Assembly (NCBI GenBank): GCA_036873755.1
Contig: JAVTVY010018968.1
Location: 1-64,000, forward strand
Length of the DNA stretch: 64,000 nt
Reading direction: 5' to 3'
Source of the DNA: Hanleya hanleyi
Lineage: Eukaryota; Mollusca; Polyplacophora; Lepidopleurida; Hanleyidae
This document shows positions 23,430 to 35,700 of this stretch, piece after piece. The notes under the pieces are model-generated. The model was not told the origin of the DNA. It did no database searches and saw only the letters and a list, made by a program, of their open reading frames with translations. The position numbers and the translations under genes are program-made. Numbering within the stretch: position 1 is the stretch's first letter; the number at the start of each line of letters is the position of its first letter.

Positions 23430-24055
23430 AGTTGACTAATAAAAAGAAAAAAATCAATTTATTCTGGCAAAGACAGTTTAATACTTCCCATTTACCTTAG
23501 AAGATAATTCTTCTTTTTAGGGTTTCAAGCCGACGGTTGGATCTCTATTAATTTTCATTACATCGTCAGAAGTATCCACATGCAATGTTTCATCTCCTGA
23601 CAACACTGGTGATTACCAAATACACACACATTGATATGTTGTTGGTCAACATGGCCAAGGAGTGGAACTGTGTTAACAACAGAGTAGGAGTAGGAGGTCA
23701 ATTGATTGGATTCCCAGGGCATCAACAAGTTTTGAGCTTTAAGATCTCCATTAGCTCAAGGTTACGCTTAAGGCGATCAACTGGGAGCTAAATGGAAACC
23801 TGTAAAATGTCCGATACAGGATGTTTTGCAGTGTACCCTGTACCAACCTTCCCACAGCGCATGCTCTATTTCACAGGCTTACTCTACTATGACCCTGCCC
23901 CCAATAATGCAAGAATTAGTTGACCTACGACGTGGCTACGATGTATCAGTTTGAATCCGACCGAACAACTCCTCTAGTTTTGCGCATGAGCTAACTATTT
24001 TCCATATGCTCTGCCCATATAAACGGGAAAAATGATCTCTAGATCATTCTTTTTA

Positions 24056-25089
24056 ATGCTAGGTCTAGACAGGTATTATGCAGAATTGAAAAGTAATCGG
24101 AAAGTTCGAAAAACAATGATTTTACTGTATATGATATCAATTCCGGCGGTGTGCTTCTCGGGTGGGAATCGTGTCCGAAAATCTGACTGGTGATACCCTA
24201 GGGAGGTGGTTGACCTTGTACATGTACTTTACAAGTTCCTTGATCCACTGAAAAAAGATTCACTTTACGTAAGCAAGAAGATTTATTGCCACAATATTTA
24301 TTCGTGTACATGTAATACTGTCATACATGGATTCACTTCTCCTCGTCAAATGAAAAAGCATTCCAGCTCGTCCCATCAATAATTTCCCAGTAATATCTCG
24401 AGTCAAACGCCGGGCATTATTGCTCGACTGTCAATCTCCAGATGTTTCAGAGACAAGATGACGGACAAATGACTATACTGTCTTCCTGGTAGCATGGATG
24501 TAATAACTCAAGAAACGTAAAAATGGAGTCCAACTATGTGAACTGTCAAACTGCCACTGCCGCTAAAAAAAAAAAAATGCTAGGTCTAGACAGGTATTAT
24601 GCAGAATTGAAAAGTAATCGGAAAGTTCGAAAAACATTGATTTGACTCCATATGATATCAATTCCGGGAGTGTGCTTCTCGGGTGGGAATCGTGTCCGAA
24701 TATCTGACTGGTGATACCCCAGGCAGGTGGTTGACCTTGTATGTGTACTTTACAAATTCCTTCAGCCACTGAAAGAAGATCCACAGTTACGTATGCAACA
24801 AGATGTGATTTATTGCCACGATATTTATTCGCATACATGTAATACTGTCATACATAGATTCAGTCCTCCTCCTTGTCGAATGAAAAAGCACTCCAGCTCG
24901 TTCCATCAATATAATTTCCTAGTAATATCTCGAGTCAGTCGCCGGGCATTATTGCTCGACTGTCAATCTCCAGATGTTTCAGAGACAAGATGACAGATGA
25001 ATGACGACTGTCTTCCTGGTAGCATGGATGTAATAACTCAAGAAACGTAAAAATGGAGTCAAACTATGTGAACTGTCAAACTGCCACTG
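24056..25089 (+). repeat. 521-bp tandem duplication
   Basis: Copy 1 (24056-24564) and copy 2 (24577-25089) both start ATGCTAGGTCTAGACAGG and end AACTGTCAAACTGCCACTG. They differ by scattered substitutions and small indels. A run of 13 A separates them. No coding potential is seen; copies include ACATGTA-rich sequence typical of this window. Confidence 0.9.
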
Positions 25090-26569
25090 GAAGCCAAAAA
25101 TGCATTGGATTGATTGGTGGAAAAACAGGTTAAAGTACCTGACACTAGTAATACAGCCTGTTGTCGTCGTTAGACTATTAGCGTGATAATACCATCATGA
25201 TCAACTCTTACGATAAAATGATTACTCTAACATGGGTTTCCATGGAAAATATTACATCAAACCCTCCTGATAAAACAGGTCAATTAGAATTACCTGTATC
25301 ATTTACTCGTAAACAGTGGATGGGCATGTAATTCAGATTCATTTGTTCCTGACATAACTCACTCATGTTACGCAGTGGGGAGAAGTGGGAGGGAGAGGGG
25401 GGAGCTCAACTATCATAGAATTTAGGCGAGGGTGCAGCCACCTAGGCCCATGGTAGCTTCACTGGCAAATAAAACAATACATCATCACTCTATAATCCAC
25501 TACATTTTGAGACTGATTTTTATGTATTTTTTTCTTTTTCGTTATCTATATAAAAAAAAAAAAAAAATTGTTATTACAAACAAAGAAAGATATTTGGTCA
25601 TGTTCTGAAAGGCAACTAGTTACCTTTCCAAAATTTGACCTATGCAGTTCAACACAGCAACATGGTCCTCCAGTGCAAAATCACCTCTCCATGAGAACTA
25701 TCTAGCTCTAGTGGTGCCCCTACGAAAAGGCCCCACCGGAGCTACATGTATACCAATCCTAATATACTTGTGTCGTTTCTGTGCCACTGGCAATAAACAC
25801 CTGTATATCTGGTCACATTATGACTGAAATAATGAAAGATGGTCACCCAGATGTCTGTATCAATGATTATGTTGCAAATGGTTGTGTCTAACTCTTGCGA
25901 TCAAACACACACACACACAAGAGATCTAATGTTTGTTTTGCTTTACCTACATGAAACTCCCTCAAGTAGAACGGAAGATTGCTCACAAAACATGTTTACA
26001 TCACACAGTCTACAATTCTGAATTAAAGGCAGAACGCTGTACACATATCGCACGTATGATGTCAAAGGAGCCAACTATTCCATTGCAGTTTAATGTGGGG
26101 CTTGCAAAATACTATGCATCTAATATACATTACTTTAGCTATTTTGAACAAAGCTAACCAGTCAATATCTCGGAGTGGCACTTTCAATTCATCCAGAAGT
26201 ATTCTGCCATTCATTCACTGTGTTTTTGCTTGAATAAATAATGAAGAGGAAGTTTCAAAATCATTCATGACATACTGATGGGGTTGACATACTGATGAGG
26301 TTGACATACTGATGGGGTTGACATTTTCCTTCAAAATCTCAAACCGGCATGTTCACCGATTCTTTTAAATTTTTATCCTCAGAGCTCAACATTGCAAGTT
26401 CTTGAAAATTCTTCGCTGTCAACAAACATTTGTCATTTCAGTCTGGTACAAAGATGTATATTTTTAATTTTTTAATAAAGAAGTTTTTATTATCAAACAC
26501 ATGACTGCATGATAACCCAAAAGGTCAACTGGTTCTTTACCGTCAACACACATTGTTTTGTCGTTTCAG
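25090..26569. other. Presumed intron 3 sequence, no exon found
   Basis: Lies just upstream of the first Go exon in the window. It holds a poly(A) run at about 25553-25567, a short AC run at 25907-25919 and three 19-bp copies of TTGACATACTGATGGGG-like sequence at about 26278-26325. Exon 3 of the G-alpha gene (usually 142 nt, starting KIIHE) was searched for by eye and not found. Confidence 0.5.
26409..26460 (+). pseudogene. Decayed duplicate of the exon 4 acceptor region
   Basis: TTCTTCGCTGTCAACAAACA...GTCATTTCAGTCTGG.ACAAAGATG closely matches the true junction 130 bp downstream (TTCTTTACCGTCAACACACA...GTCGTTTCAGTCTGATGCAAAGATG). Similarity stops about 15 bases into the exon, where AT-rich sequence follows. 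It keeps an AG acceptor but no coding continuation. Confidence 0.65.
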
Positions 26570-26730
26570 TCTGATGCAAAGATGGTGTTGGATGTCATAG
26601 CTAGGATGGAGGACACAGAACCCTTCTCAGAAGAACTGCTGGGCACCATGAAGCGGCTCTGGGTGGACAGCGGTGTTCAGGAGTGCTTCGGCAGATCTAA
26701 CGAATACCAACTGAACGATTCAGCAAAATA
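26570..26730 (+). CDS. GNAO1: Go alpha exon 4 (residues about 102-155)
   Basis: Acceptor TCGTTTCAG, donor GTAAGT after AAATA; 161 nt, leaving two bases of the Tyr codon. It encodes helical-domain sequence starting [19 protein letters not shown] and ending [11 protein letters not shown]. The helical domain closes over the bound nucleotide. [13 protein letters not shown] is a Go-type phrase, whereas MKRLW and [10 protein letters not shown] are shared across Gi/o. The 3' border at NDSAK|Y is the conserved animal Gi/o position. Confidence 0.95.
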
Positions 26731-29700
26731 GTAAGTTTGAGGATCGGGCGTTGTGGGGAATGATATCCCCTCAGATTCAGATTCAGATTCAGAAAATAAG
26801 AGCAACTTTTTTTTTAGCCTAGTGTGACCAATTAGCATGTGGGTTGTAATAGCGTGGGTTGGAAGCTTATATTCCTCCTGCATAGAAAAATATCCAACAG
26901 AAAGAAATGAAATTTTATACGAGAATACAAACAAGTATTGTCTTTATTCTGTGCCACCTAATTTCTCCTTGGGTGGTAAACTTGGCGAATAAATGAAGCA
27001 GACGACATCCTAGCCTTATAAGACGTCAAGCGGAAGCCTTGACGTCTTATGTCGGTAGTTGAAAGTGAAAATAAAAAAAAAGAAACGTTTACCAAAATAT
27101 TTACTTTCAAATCTCTTACACTCCCCTGAATATGTCCTTTCCGCTCTACGATCACCTAACTTTGGGTGGATGGTGTCATTGGGGTGTTTACATGCCTTGT
27201 ACAAAGCACAAGAATGGAAACATTTTATCAACAATTTCTCTGGCTTCTTCCATTTTCAATTGACGCCATGCTTGTGTAATGAGCATGTGTCGAACAAAAC
27301 AACATCCGGTTAAACAAGCACATGGCTATGCCCATCACGTGTAGCCATGTGCTTGTTTAACCGGATGTCGTTTTGTTTGACACGATGTGGTTCACTGGCA
27401 AATGTTGCATAGGAAATCAACATTAGCAGGAGATAACGACTGCTCCACAAACTTTATGATGGTGGATTTTTTTTCTTGGTGTGAAATAACGCGACTTCCT
27501 AGTTAGAATGTGACATATTTTTGGTGCAAAGATATTCATAAGAACCCAGCTTTATTTATCCATCAAAACTGTCACCAGTAATGGAATAAAACTTGTCAAA
27601 ATTACGAAATTCAAACACCCACGCTAATTGGTTACACAGATCGGCAAATATACGGAGTAGCCCCTGTACGCTTCTGGGCGTCCAAACTTGAAAATGACAC
27701 AGGAAGAATCTCCATGGAAGTCTTTAGTCCAGGAATGATTGAGATTTCAACAGAGACTAAAAAATGCAGTAAAATTGGTCGCTAATTGGTCACACTAGGC
27801 TAGGGCGATGAAGTTTTTGACTGATAAATCAGTATCTCGTTTATAAGGGGAGATCACTCTCCCTCTCCAACACTCACCTAACTTTCCTCCCAGGAGAGAG
27901 CTATTAATCACTCCCATGGAAAATAAAAAAACAAAGGAGAGTAATATTGACAAGATTTAATGACACTCGCAATACAGCGATCACCCTCACAATACAAAAT
28001 CTATGAGATTAATCAACAGCTCCGGCAGACACAAGAGATTAGATAACTCATTTCCACTATTTGAACAGAGCTCACTTACAGTGGGAATGAGGCTCCGTGA
28101 AGTCACGCTGAAGATCATCAAGTGACGAGATCCAAATTTGAAATTGAAATCGACACAGCATAAGAGAAGTGGTTTTGAGGTCAATACCATCCTGAAGAAA
28201 GGGTCAACTGTCTGTGCATGGGTATCTCAAATATCAGTGGGCGTATTTGTAAATTTTGCAGGAGCTGTTGATCACTCTCCTAGATTTTTTGTTGTGGGAT
28301 TGATCACTGTATTGCAAGAGTGAATAACTCTTGTCAGTATTACTCTCCAACTCTTGAGTTATCTCCCTTATCTCGTACTGACAAATCATGCTAAAATGGC
28401 GACTATGTCGGTTCTTCGCTAGAGATGATCAGGATCCAATTGTGAGGATCATGTACCATTAAATACTTTATTAAGGTCAGATAAAATACGTGTTTTAAAT
28501 GCTCAAATAACGATTTAATCAACATCAAGTATCACTTTTCTGGTAAAACCGGAAGAGAATCTAAATTTAAAAAAAAAAATTTTTTTTACCAAGTTTCAAC
28601 AAAAAAAAACGGATTTCCGGCAAAAACTGGAAAACTTACAGAACTGTAATTAATCTAGTAAGTTATATGTGTGGACACAAATATGGTTCACGCAAAAGCT
28701 TTATGATGAATCGTATGATGTGGAATAGAATGATTTGATAGCAAAATTGAAGGAAATGGTGTCCTTCATTTAGGTGACGCGAAATTCAAAAGTAATAGGA
28801 CTGAAAAATCAGCTGAAAAATACAATGAAAGATGTCAGCGTGATGTCATCATGGTGGCCATACGTTTCTTTATAACATATTCTGGCAGAAAAGGGTCTAT
28901 TGTACCCAGCTGCTGTACACCAAAATTCACCCAGGTCAGATAAGGTTAACTGGAGATACCAAGATTAGATTGTTGGGTCCACTTTGACCCTTTGACTTGA
29001 AGAAGAGACAAGTTAACCCTTTGAACCCGAGAGATTTCATGCCTTCTTACACCTTAATTACCCTGAGCTCCCCGCTAAAATAGAGATAAAAATGTTGTCA
29101 GAAGCCTCTCGGGTATATACATAATCTAAACAGTGTTGCTCAACCTTTGGGGACTCTACGACTGGCAGAGGATCCCTTTTGGACTTGGGTGACCAAACTA
29201 TACCTGTGAAGCGGATACGACTTAAAACGTTATCTGATTGGCTGAATAGTCGGTTCTGACATCAGAGGCCACAAAAGAGGTTTCTCGGGTATATACCAGG
29301 GCTCGAATTTGGGTAAAAAAATTACATGCACAGTGTGCACCTAAATTTTTCATGTACATGCACAGCAATTTGCCTACATGCACCAAAAAAAAAAAATCCT
29401 ACGTAAATTTGTCCTGAAATCTGTAAACTCTACGAGTTTGGGCTCTTCTAATGCCAGGCATCAGTGTTATATACAGGGTCTCACAACGTCCTTTAAAAGA
29501 ACTCCTCTAATAATTCAAATGCATCAATATTTGGAAAAAACAAATGTTTTGCCACTAAGTCAAATATTTTGATGAATCTTAATGGTGTTGAGATGTATCA
29601 CTCTTGAGGACGGCATATGTACTAAACACCCTAACCATTTCTTCTTACTATTTTTTTGTTGCTTTTTCAAATCGACAAATTTACAAAAAATCGAAAAAAT

Positions 29701-32700
29701 ATTGGACAAATTTCCCTGTTGTTGTTGTTGTTGCGGGATTCGTGCGTGTTTCTGCAACATCATCTGGACTCTTCTACGGATTCAACTGCAGCCTGACTCT
29801 CACTTCCCATTTCCTCAGCAGGGTCAGTGTTTTACTCAGTTTATTTGCCAACCGGCTGCAGAAAAAAGCTTGAATGTTGCTCTCTGATGTTCACATCGTT
29901 TTGTACAGTTTGCATTTGTCACACACGAGGTGAAAGGTTAAGCGGACTAAGAAATATTGTGGAGCGTCTACTGCGGGAGATACCCGAGATAAAAATACCC
30001 ATGGGGGTAATTCAATGCACATGCAGCTTGGACATTTTCTAGCAAAATTTTCAAGACAATTGGCAGTCCGCCATAAGTTATAGTCATCTTGATCGATGGT
30101 CTATTTTTCAACACTTTGTTTGCAAATGCAGCTACATGCACGCTGTGCACCTGACGATCTAAACTTACGTGCACCGTGGAAAAAATACATGCATTTGTGC
30201 ATGTGTGCAATGCTAATTTCGAGCCTTGTATACATTATCTAAATAGGCTGCAAAAGTGGCCTCTCGTCTCGGGTTCAAAGGGCTAATGGTAAGTTTGCAT
30301 ATTAGAACACCTGAACTGATGTTAGTAAAATGAGATGACTATATTTAGCAGTGTTTGTACATCATCATATAACATTCAGAACCAGTTCAGGGTGAAGACC
30401 TAGTTTATCAGTGACCCATGTGGACTTGCTTCTGACAGAAAAATAACAGGATTTGTTAAGGATGCTTGACAGATTCCGGATTAAGTTACTAACCTTTGCC
30501 ATTAATTCAAACAGTTAAAGTATATAATTCTGGCTTCCGTTGATGGAAGTTTCTGTGGATTTTGAACATGTGTATTACTGCCTAGACTGGTAAAATATAT
30601 GACCAATTTTAATGCTACTTCCTGCCAAAGAATGAGATAAATTGAGACTCAGCTTTTTTGCTAAAAATGTAAGTTATCAAAAAGAACATACAGTAATTAA
30701 TCCTATCTGAAAGAAAGGAAGGAGCAAGGGGTGAACTTTCCTCTTCCAGATAATTTAAAGCTGAAATTTTAGGAATCCATAATAGAATTTGTTTTAAGCC
30801 TATTAACATCATCCTTTGAGTGAAGCATCATGGGATAATTCAAAATGGCACCACAATAGTGTAGCTGAAAAGTTATTATTCGATCAACTATGGCGGCTGA
30901 GATACACACAAAATTGCTCAGACCAGTAAAAGATTTGGCTGAAGGGGTATGGTCATCAGCATCATCCGTCTGTCTGTTCATCATCCTTGCAAACACAATA
31001 TTGAAGAATTATAGCCAAGCTTTCCACATTCATACCACATATACTGGAGATGAACCAGAAGCTATTGAAAATGGTCGACCTTGACCCATTTTGTCTAGGT
31101 CAAATTATAAATTTCAAGTCTTTCCAATGTTGTTAACCCAATATGTCTTGAGGGAAGGGATTGTACCCAGTGTTTCTAAATGCAGGTCATATCTCTATCT
31201 GGCTAATGCCCAGAAGCCTATTTAATATGAATGACCTTGACCTATTTCATCAAGGTCAAATTGTTTAATGTTGTTAGTACATTAACTCCTGGAGCATTCT
31301 AGCCAAGCTTTAGAAAATCCAACTCTCGCCCATATCACTCTTGGCAATATCACTCGCCAATAAATTTCAATGTTCCAGGAGAGTGATCATAATGGTCCCA
31401 GACAAAAAGTCAGGAGAGTAATGGAGAGCAAGAGCGATCACTCTCCTTCCTTGTCAGAGATCTGGAGTTCATGTAGAATAAATGAGAACATGGAATCACT
31501 GATGCTTGCTCAAAATACAACAGCCCAGGCCAGTGATGCAGCCAATAACAATCCTTTCTCCACTCCCTCAAAGAGGCAGTAGCATGATTTTAATCGGTTG
31601 GGTCAAGTGAACATCGGGATCACCTACAACATTTGTCAAAGGCTTTTCAAGTCGTGAAGTCTTGTATTGTATTTCGTATATGGACCAATATTGTTAGATT
31701 TTTCAATCCAGTCCAGGGACCAGGTCTCCTTGACATCACATTAGAAGCCGACGTCACACTGCGATAAAAGTTCTAAGATAGTGTAGGACGTCGCAAAGCG
31801 TCAACCCCAGAATGCAGACGCATGTTTTGTACATCATCTTATGCACTGGAGCCAAGTGCAGGTGCTGTCATGTTTGTTCAGAGAATGTCAGAAGTGTGAT
31901 TTCAATGGCCGTGATATTAAAAGATGACATCACAGAAAAACGTTCACTGGCCATAGATGATCTCAACTACTAAGCAACTTTTACCAAAATGTATTATTTG
32001 CTGAATATTTTGTGAACGAGGCTATAATACCTCATTAAAGAACATTTTGTTTCTGTTTTCGTTTCCAGCTTTTTAGATAGCCTAGACCGTTTAGGTGCAA
32101 AAGAGTACATGCCTACAGAACAAGATATACTTCGGACAAGAGTAAAGACGACTGGTATTGTAGAAGTACACTTCTCCTTTAAGAATTTGAATTTCAAGTA
32201 AGTATGATTATTAGAAATATTAACTGGTTAGTTTTTTGTACCTTAACTTGTTTATCCACTTATATTTCTCGTCGGCCTTTCCAATATAATGATACACAAC
32301 ATGTGGGGCCACTCTGGGTTTATGTACAAGCTGGGGAATTGATGTAAACAATTCCAATATCAACCTGTAACCATCTCGGTCATCTATACGCGGTAAGACT
32401 GACCCTGGGATCGTGTGTATCCATTTTTAGCCTACTTTCGGCAACTGCAAGAGGGAATTTCCAGAAATCAATATCACGTGACTTTGTCAGCCAATCAGCT
32501 AAAGTCTACCGACGTAACCCCAACGTAACCCGCCATTTTCGATGTCCTACTTGTTCAAAATTACAGATCTACCACACCTCTTGGATGATACGAAAGTTAT
32601 TCATACCTATATATTTTGTAAGCCCAGGCAATATCTGTTTCTGAAGTGGTATGAAAACCTGTAATTTATCAGATTTCTCTAGTCTGTTCTCCACCGGATG

Positions 32701-35700
32701 AAGGCCGAACAGAATACGGTAAAGTACCGGATATCGTGCCGCGATAATGGAGACACGATTCGCAATCCATCTTATGGATGGCAAAGTGTACGCAAATGTT
32801 CCAATATCTGTTGGGATTTTTTTATTTTTTTTGCTGATTCTTAATGACAAAGGCATGTCACTGTGTCTACATGTATTCTGTGAAAGAGATGATGCAACTG
32901 ATAGCATCCAGGGGATAAACATTTACAGGCCTAGCGAACTCCTCCATGCACGCACCCGAGTTCTTTGTCTACCTGTCTGTTTCTGTGTGCTCAGAGACAA
33001 TTCTCTGGGCATGGACCAGAAATTCTGATGCTCGCCTCATCCAATCCTTGCACTCTTAAAAGATTCCTCACCCACATACAATTAGTTCCATGTGCTTGGA
33101 CAAATTTCCACCAATATCTGGGGTCTTTCTGAGACCACTTGACCTGAATGTTGCTAACGGGAATAGGCAGAGCTGCATCTAGGAATTTTTTGCAGGTTCC
33201 GATCCCAAACTCCCAGTTCCCATTTGTAATTCATTATTGAGGGTACAATTTTCATTAGTGAATTTCGGCGCAAATAGCCTAGGTGATCAGTCACAAAATA
33301 TAGGTTTATTAGCACAAAATTCAATACCCAGCTATGCAATCAGATCGATATTGAGGTTCTCAGAAGTCCTTCAGAAATCCTTTCAAATTGAACAACAACA
33401 ACAATTTCAGTTTATTTTTCATTTAAGTTTGGGCGTCAAGATGTTTTAGGCGCCCAAACGGTTTCTGGAACTAAATTGGCTCTAGATGCAGCCCTGCTGA
33501 AACTTTAGGTTAAACTGTCATGGTGGAGAAAGGAGTCTGTTCATCATCACCTCCTTTTTGTCAGTGTCAGTATTGTGTCACATCAATGCCCTATTGCATG
33601 TTCGTGATCGCTCGGAGGAAAGGCCAAACTGACTTCAGCGAAGAACTGGTGAGATTCCATGGAAATTTGTCCACGGCCGTGGAATACTTCACAAGCGCAA
33701 GAATTGTATGGGGCAAGCACCAGGATTTCTGATCCATGCACACAGTTTTGGCCCAGAGCATATGAAAATAAATGGGCGGACAAGGAACTCTGTGTGTGAC
33801 TGTGTGGATAAGTTCACTAGGCCAGATATAGTATATATTTCAATGGGTACAGGATTGGGTTTGGAAAGGAAGTGAACATTGACCTGTTACTAATAAATAC
33901 AGTATGCCAGAAATCATTCTCATGGCATCAGACTTTCTAATGTCAGATATACCCTCTGATTGCACTGGGGTGAAAATCACGGCATGCAGCTTTCACGTGA
34001 AGGGCTCTCGGTCAATTTAGCTTCATCCGCTTGTAAATGGAGCGGAGTGGGCTCAGCATGACACAGATAAACGAGATGTTTCACTGTGTCTTTTTGTGCA
34101 AAAATGTAGTCTAAAATTTGTTTATTCTTTTACAAGATATACTGGATGCATTTCCCATCACTCTAGTATACAGATACATGTTTCTTGTGTTGATCAAAAT
34201 TGATACAGCTCGAATGCGCCAGCACACCGCGTTTTTTCTGCACAGTGCAGTCAGAGGGTGTGAAATTTTAGTAGGTTACAAACTCTGTCAATGAGAGTAT
34301 GCCAAGATTATACCAAGGCTGTATAAAACGAATCCATGGCTTCGCAGGCACTTGGCTTCTTTTCTTTTTTCTTTCACACAATCCAAATATATCCATCGTT
34401 GCATGATGCAAAAAACTTCAGTGATTGAAGTGAGTGAGTGAGTGAGTGAATAGAATTTAGCGTCGCTTTCAACAATATTTCAGCTATATCACGATGAACC
34501 AACTAAGCACCACCCAGCCCAGTTGTGTTCCTGCTCCTTCAAAAAACAAATCTTTGAAGCAGCATGGAACCAGACACCCTCCATCCACCCTATAAAACAC
34601 TGAGGACAGCGCACAAGACACAGACAGGACGCTTACATGGTGCAATAAAGACAAGTGATATTACAGTGCTAGACATCACATTTTCAAGTTCCTGTTGCTT
34701 CTCAGCAAAATGCATTGAAGCAACAGGAACGTGAGCCCACCCAACCACCCGCTTCAGTGATTGAATGAGTGAGTGTCTCTTTAAACAATCTTCCAGTCAT
34801 CACTTGGAACGTGAACAGTATAGTCTTCAAGGAGACTTCAAAACCAATCACAGGCACAGTCTTATTACGTTATTTTGGCAAAACAAATGAGGGAAAATTG
34901 GAGAAAAAATAGATCACTGTCAGAAACACCAAGGGTTGACATGGCACTAAAAAATGATGCAGGGGTATCTGTAAAGTTGGAAATTTGATTCCACCAAAAC
35001 AAATTTAGATGGTTCATGCAATAAGAAATCCGAGACTCGCCAGCCATCAATCTACATTAAATGTAGTCTAAATTATCCAATGGGTAACTATTCATACTGT
35101 CACAATATAAAAATAGGTATGCAAGATGCATGTTATATTTATCATTGGGAAACTTTGTATTACTGGGAATTTGATAAGACCCTGTAACAGGAGTGTATCT
35201 CTTGGCACTTGCACCACAATGGGTCTCTATGTCTAGGGATTTTGGCACCTCTGTGCAGACACCATCATTTACGGTTCTGGCGCGCAAATATCAGTAATCT
35301 ACTCTACAACGTAAGAAATGTCTTCACCTTATACCCATGACTGACACGGCCACCCCCAGCTGTGTATCAACAAAACTGCTGCATTCTGTCTTCAGGTACA
35401 GTAAATTCTCTAAAAAATCATTGATGACAGGATAGTGCCTGCCTGGATGATAATATTTATTAGAAAATCTACACAAAATTCATTAAATGGTCAGTGGTCA
35501 TGGTGACCAAACAGCAAAATATAGGAATAAATGAGGTTTTTCCATGAAAATATTGGAGAAATAAAGGAATATTTTTCTTGATGGGAGTCTGGGTGTGTAA
35601 AAATAAGACAGTTGACTTGTAACAAAACATAAAAACACCAGGGCTTTGGGAACACCCTCGAATCGGAACAGCAATTTGTTTTAGGCAGGAAAACGCATCC

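Larger units (their letters stand above)
26817..27800. mobile_element. TA-type terminal-inverted-repeat element with internal hairpins
   Basis: About 984 bp inside intron 4. The ends are perfect complements over 20 bases (left end GCCTAGTGTGACCAATTAGC) and are flanked by TA on both sides, as in Tc1/mariner-like insertions. The repeat plus TA is palindromic at its outer edge, so the exact border is ambiguous by two bases. No transposase ORF. It carries two strong hairpins, at 27018-27050 and 27287-27383. Confidence 0.7.

Noticed and set aside
1..26569. Exons 1-3 of the Go alpha gene (P-loop GAGESGKS, KIIHE)
   Set aside because: Searched for by eye in all frames without success. A 43-nt exon is easy to miss, so this is absence of evidence only.
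29582..29887. Overlapping Cys- and Phe-rich frames of 89-101 codons
   Set aside because: They arise from a TTG microsatellite and T runs inside a hAT-like element.
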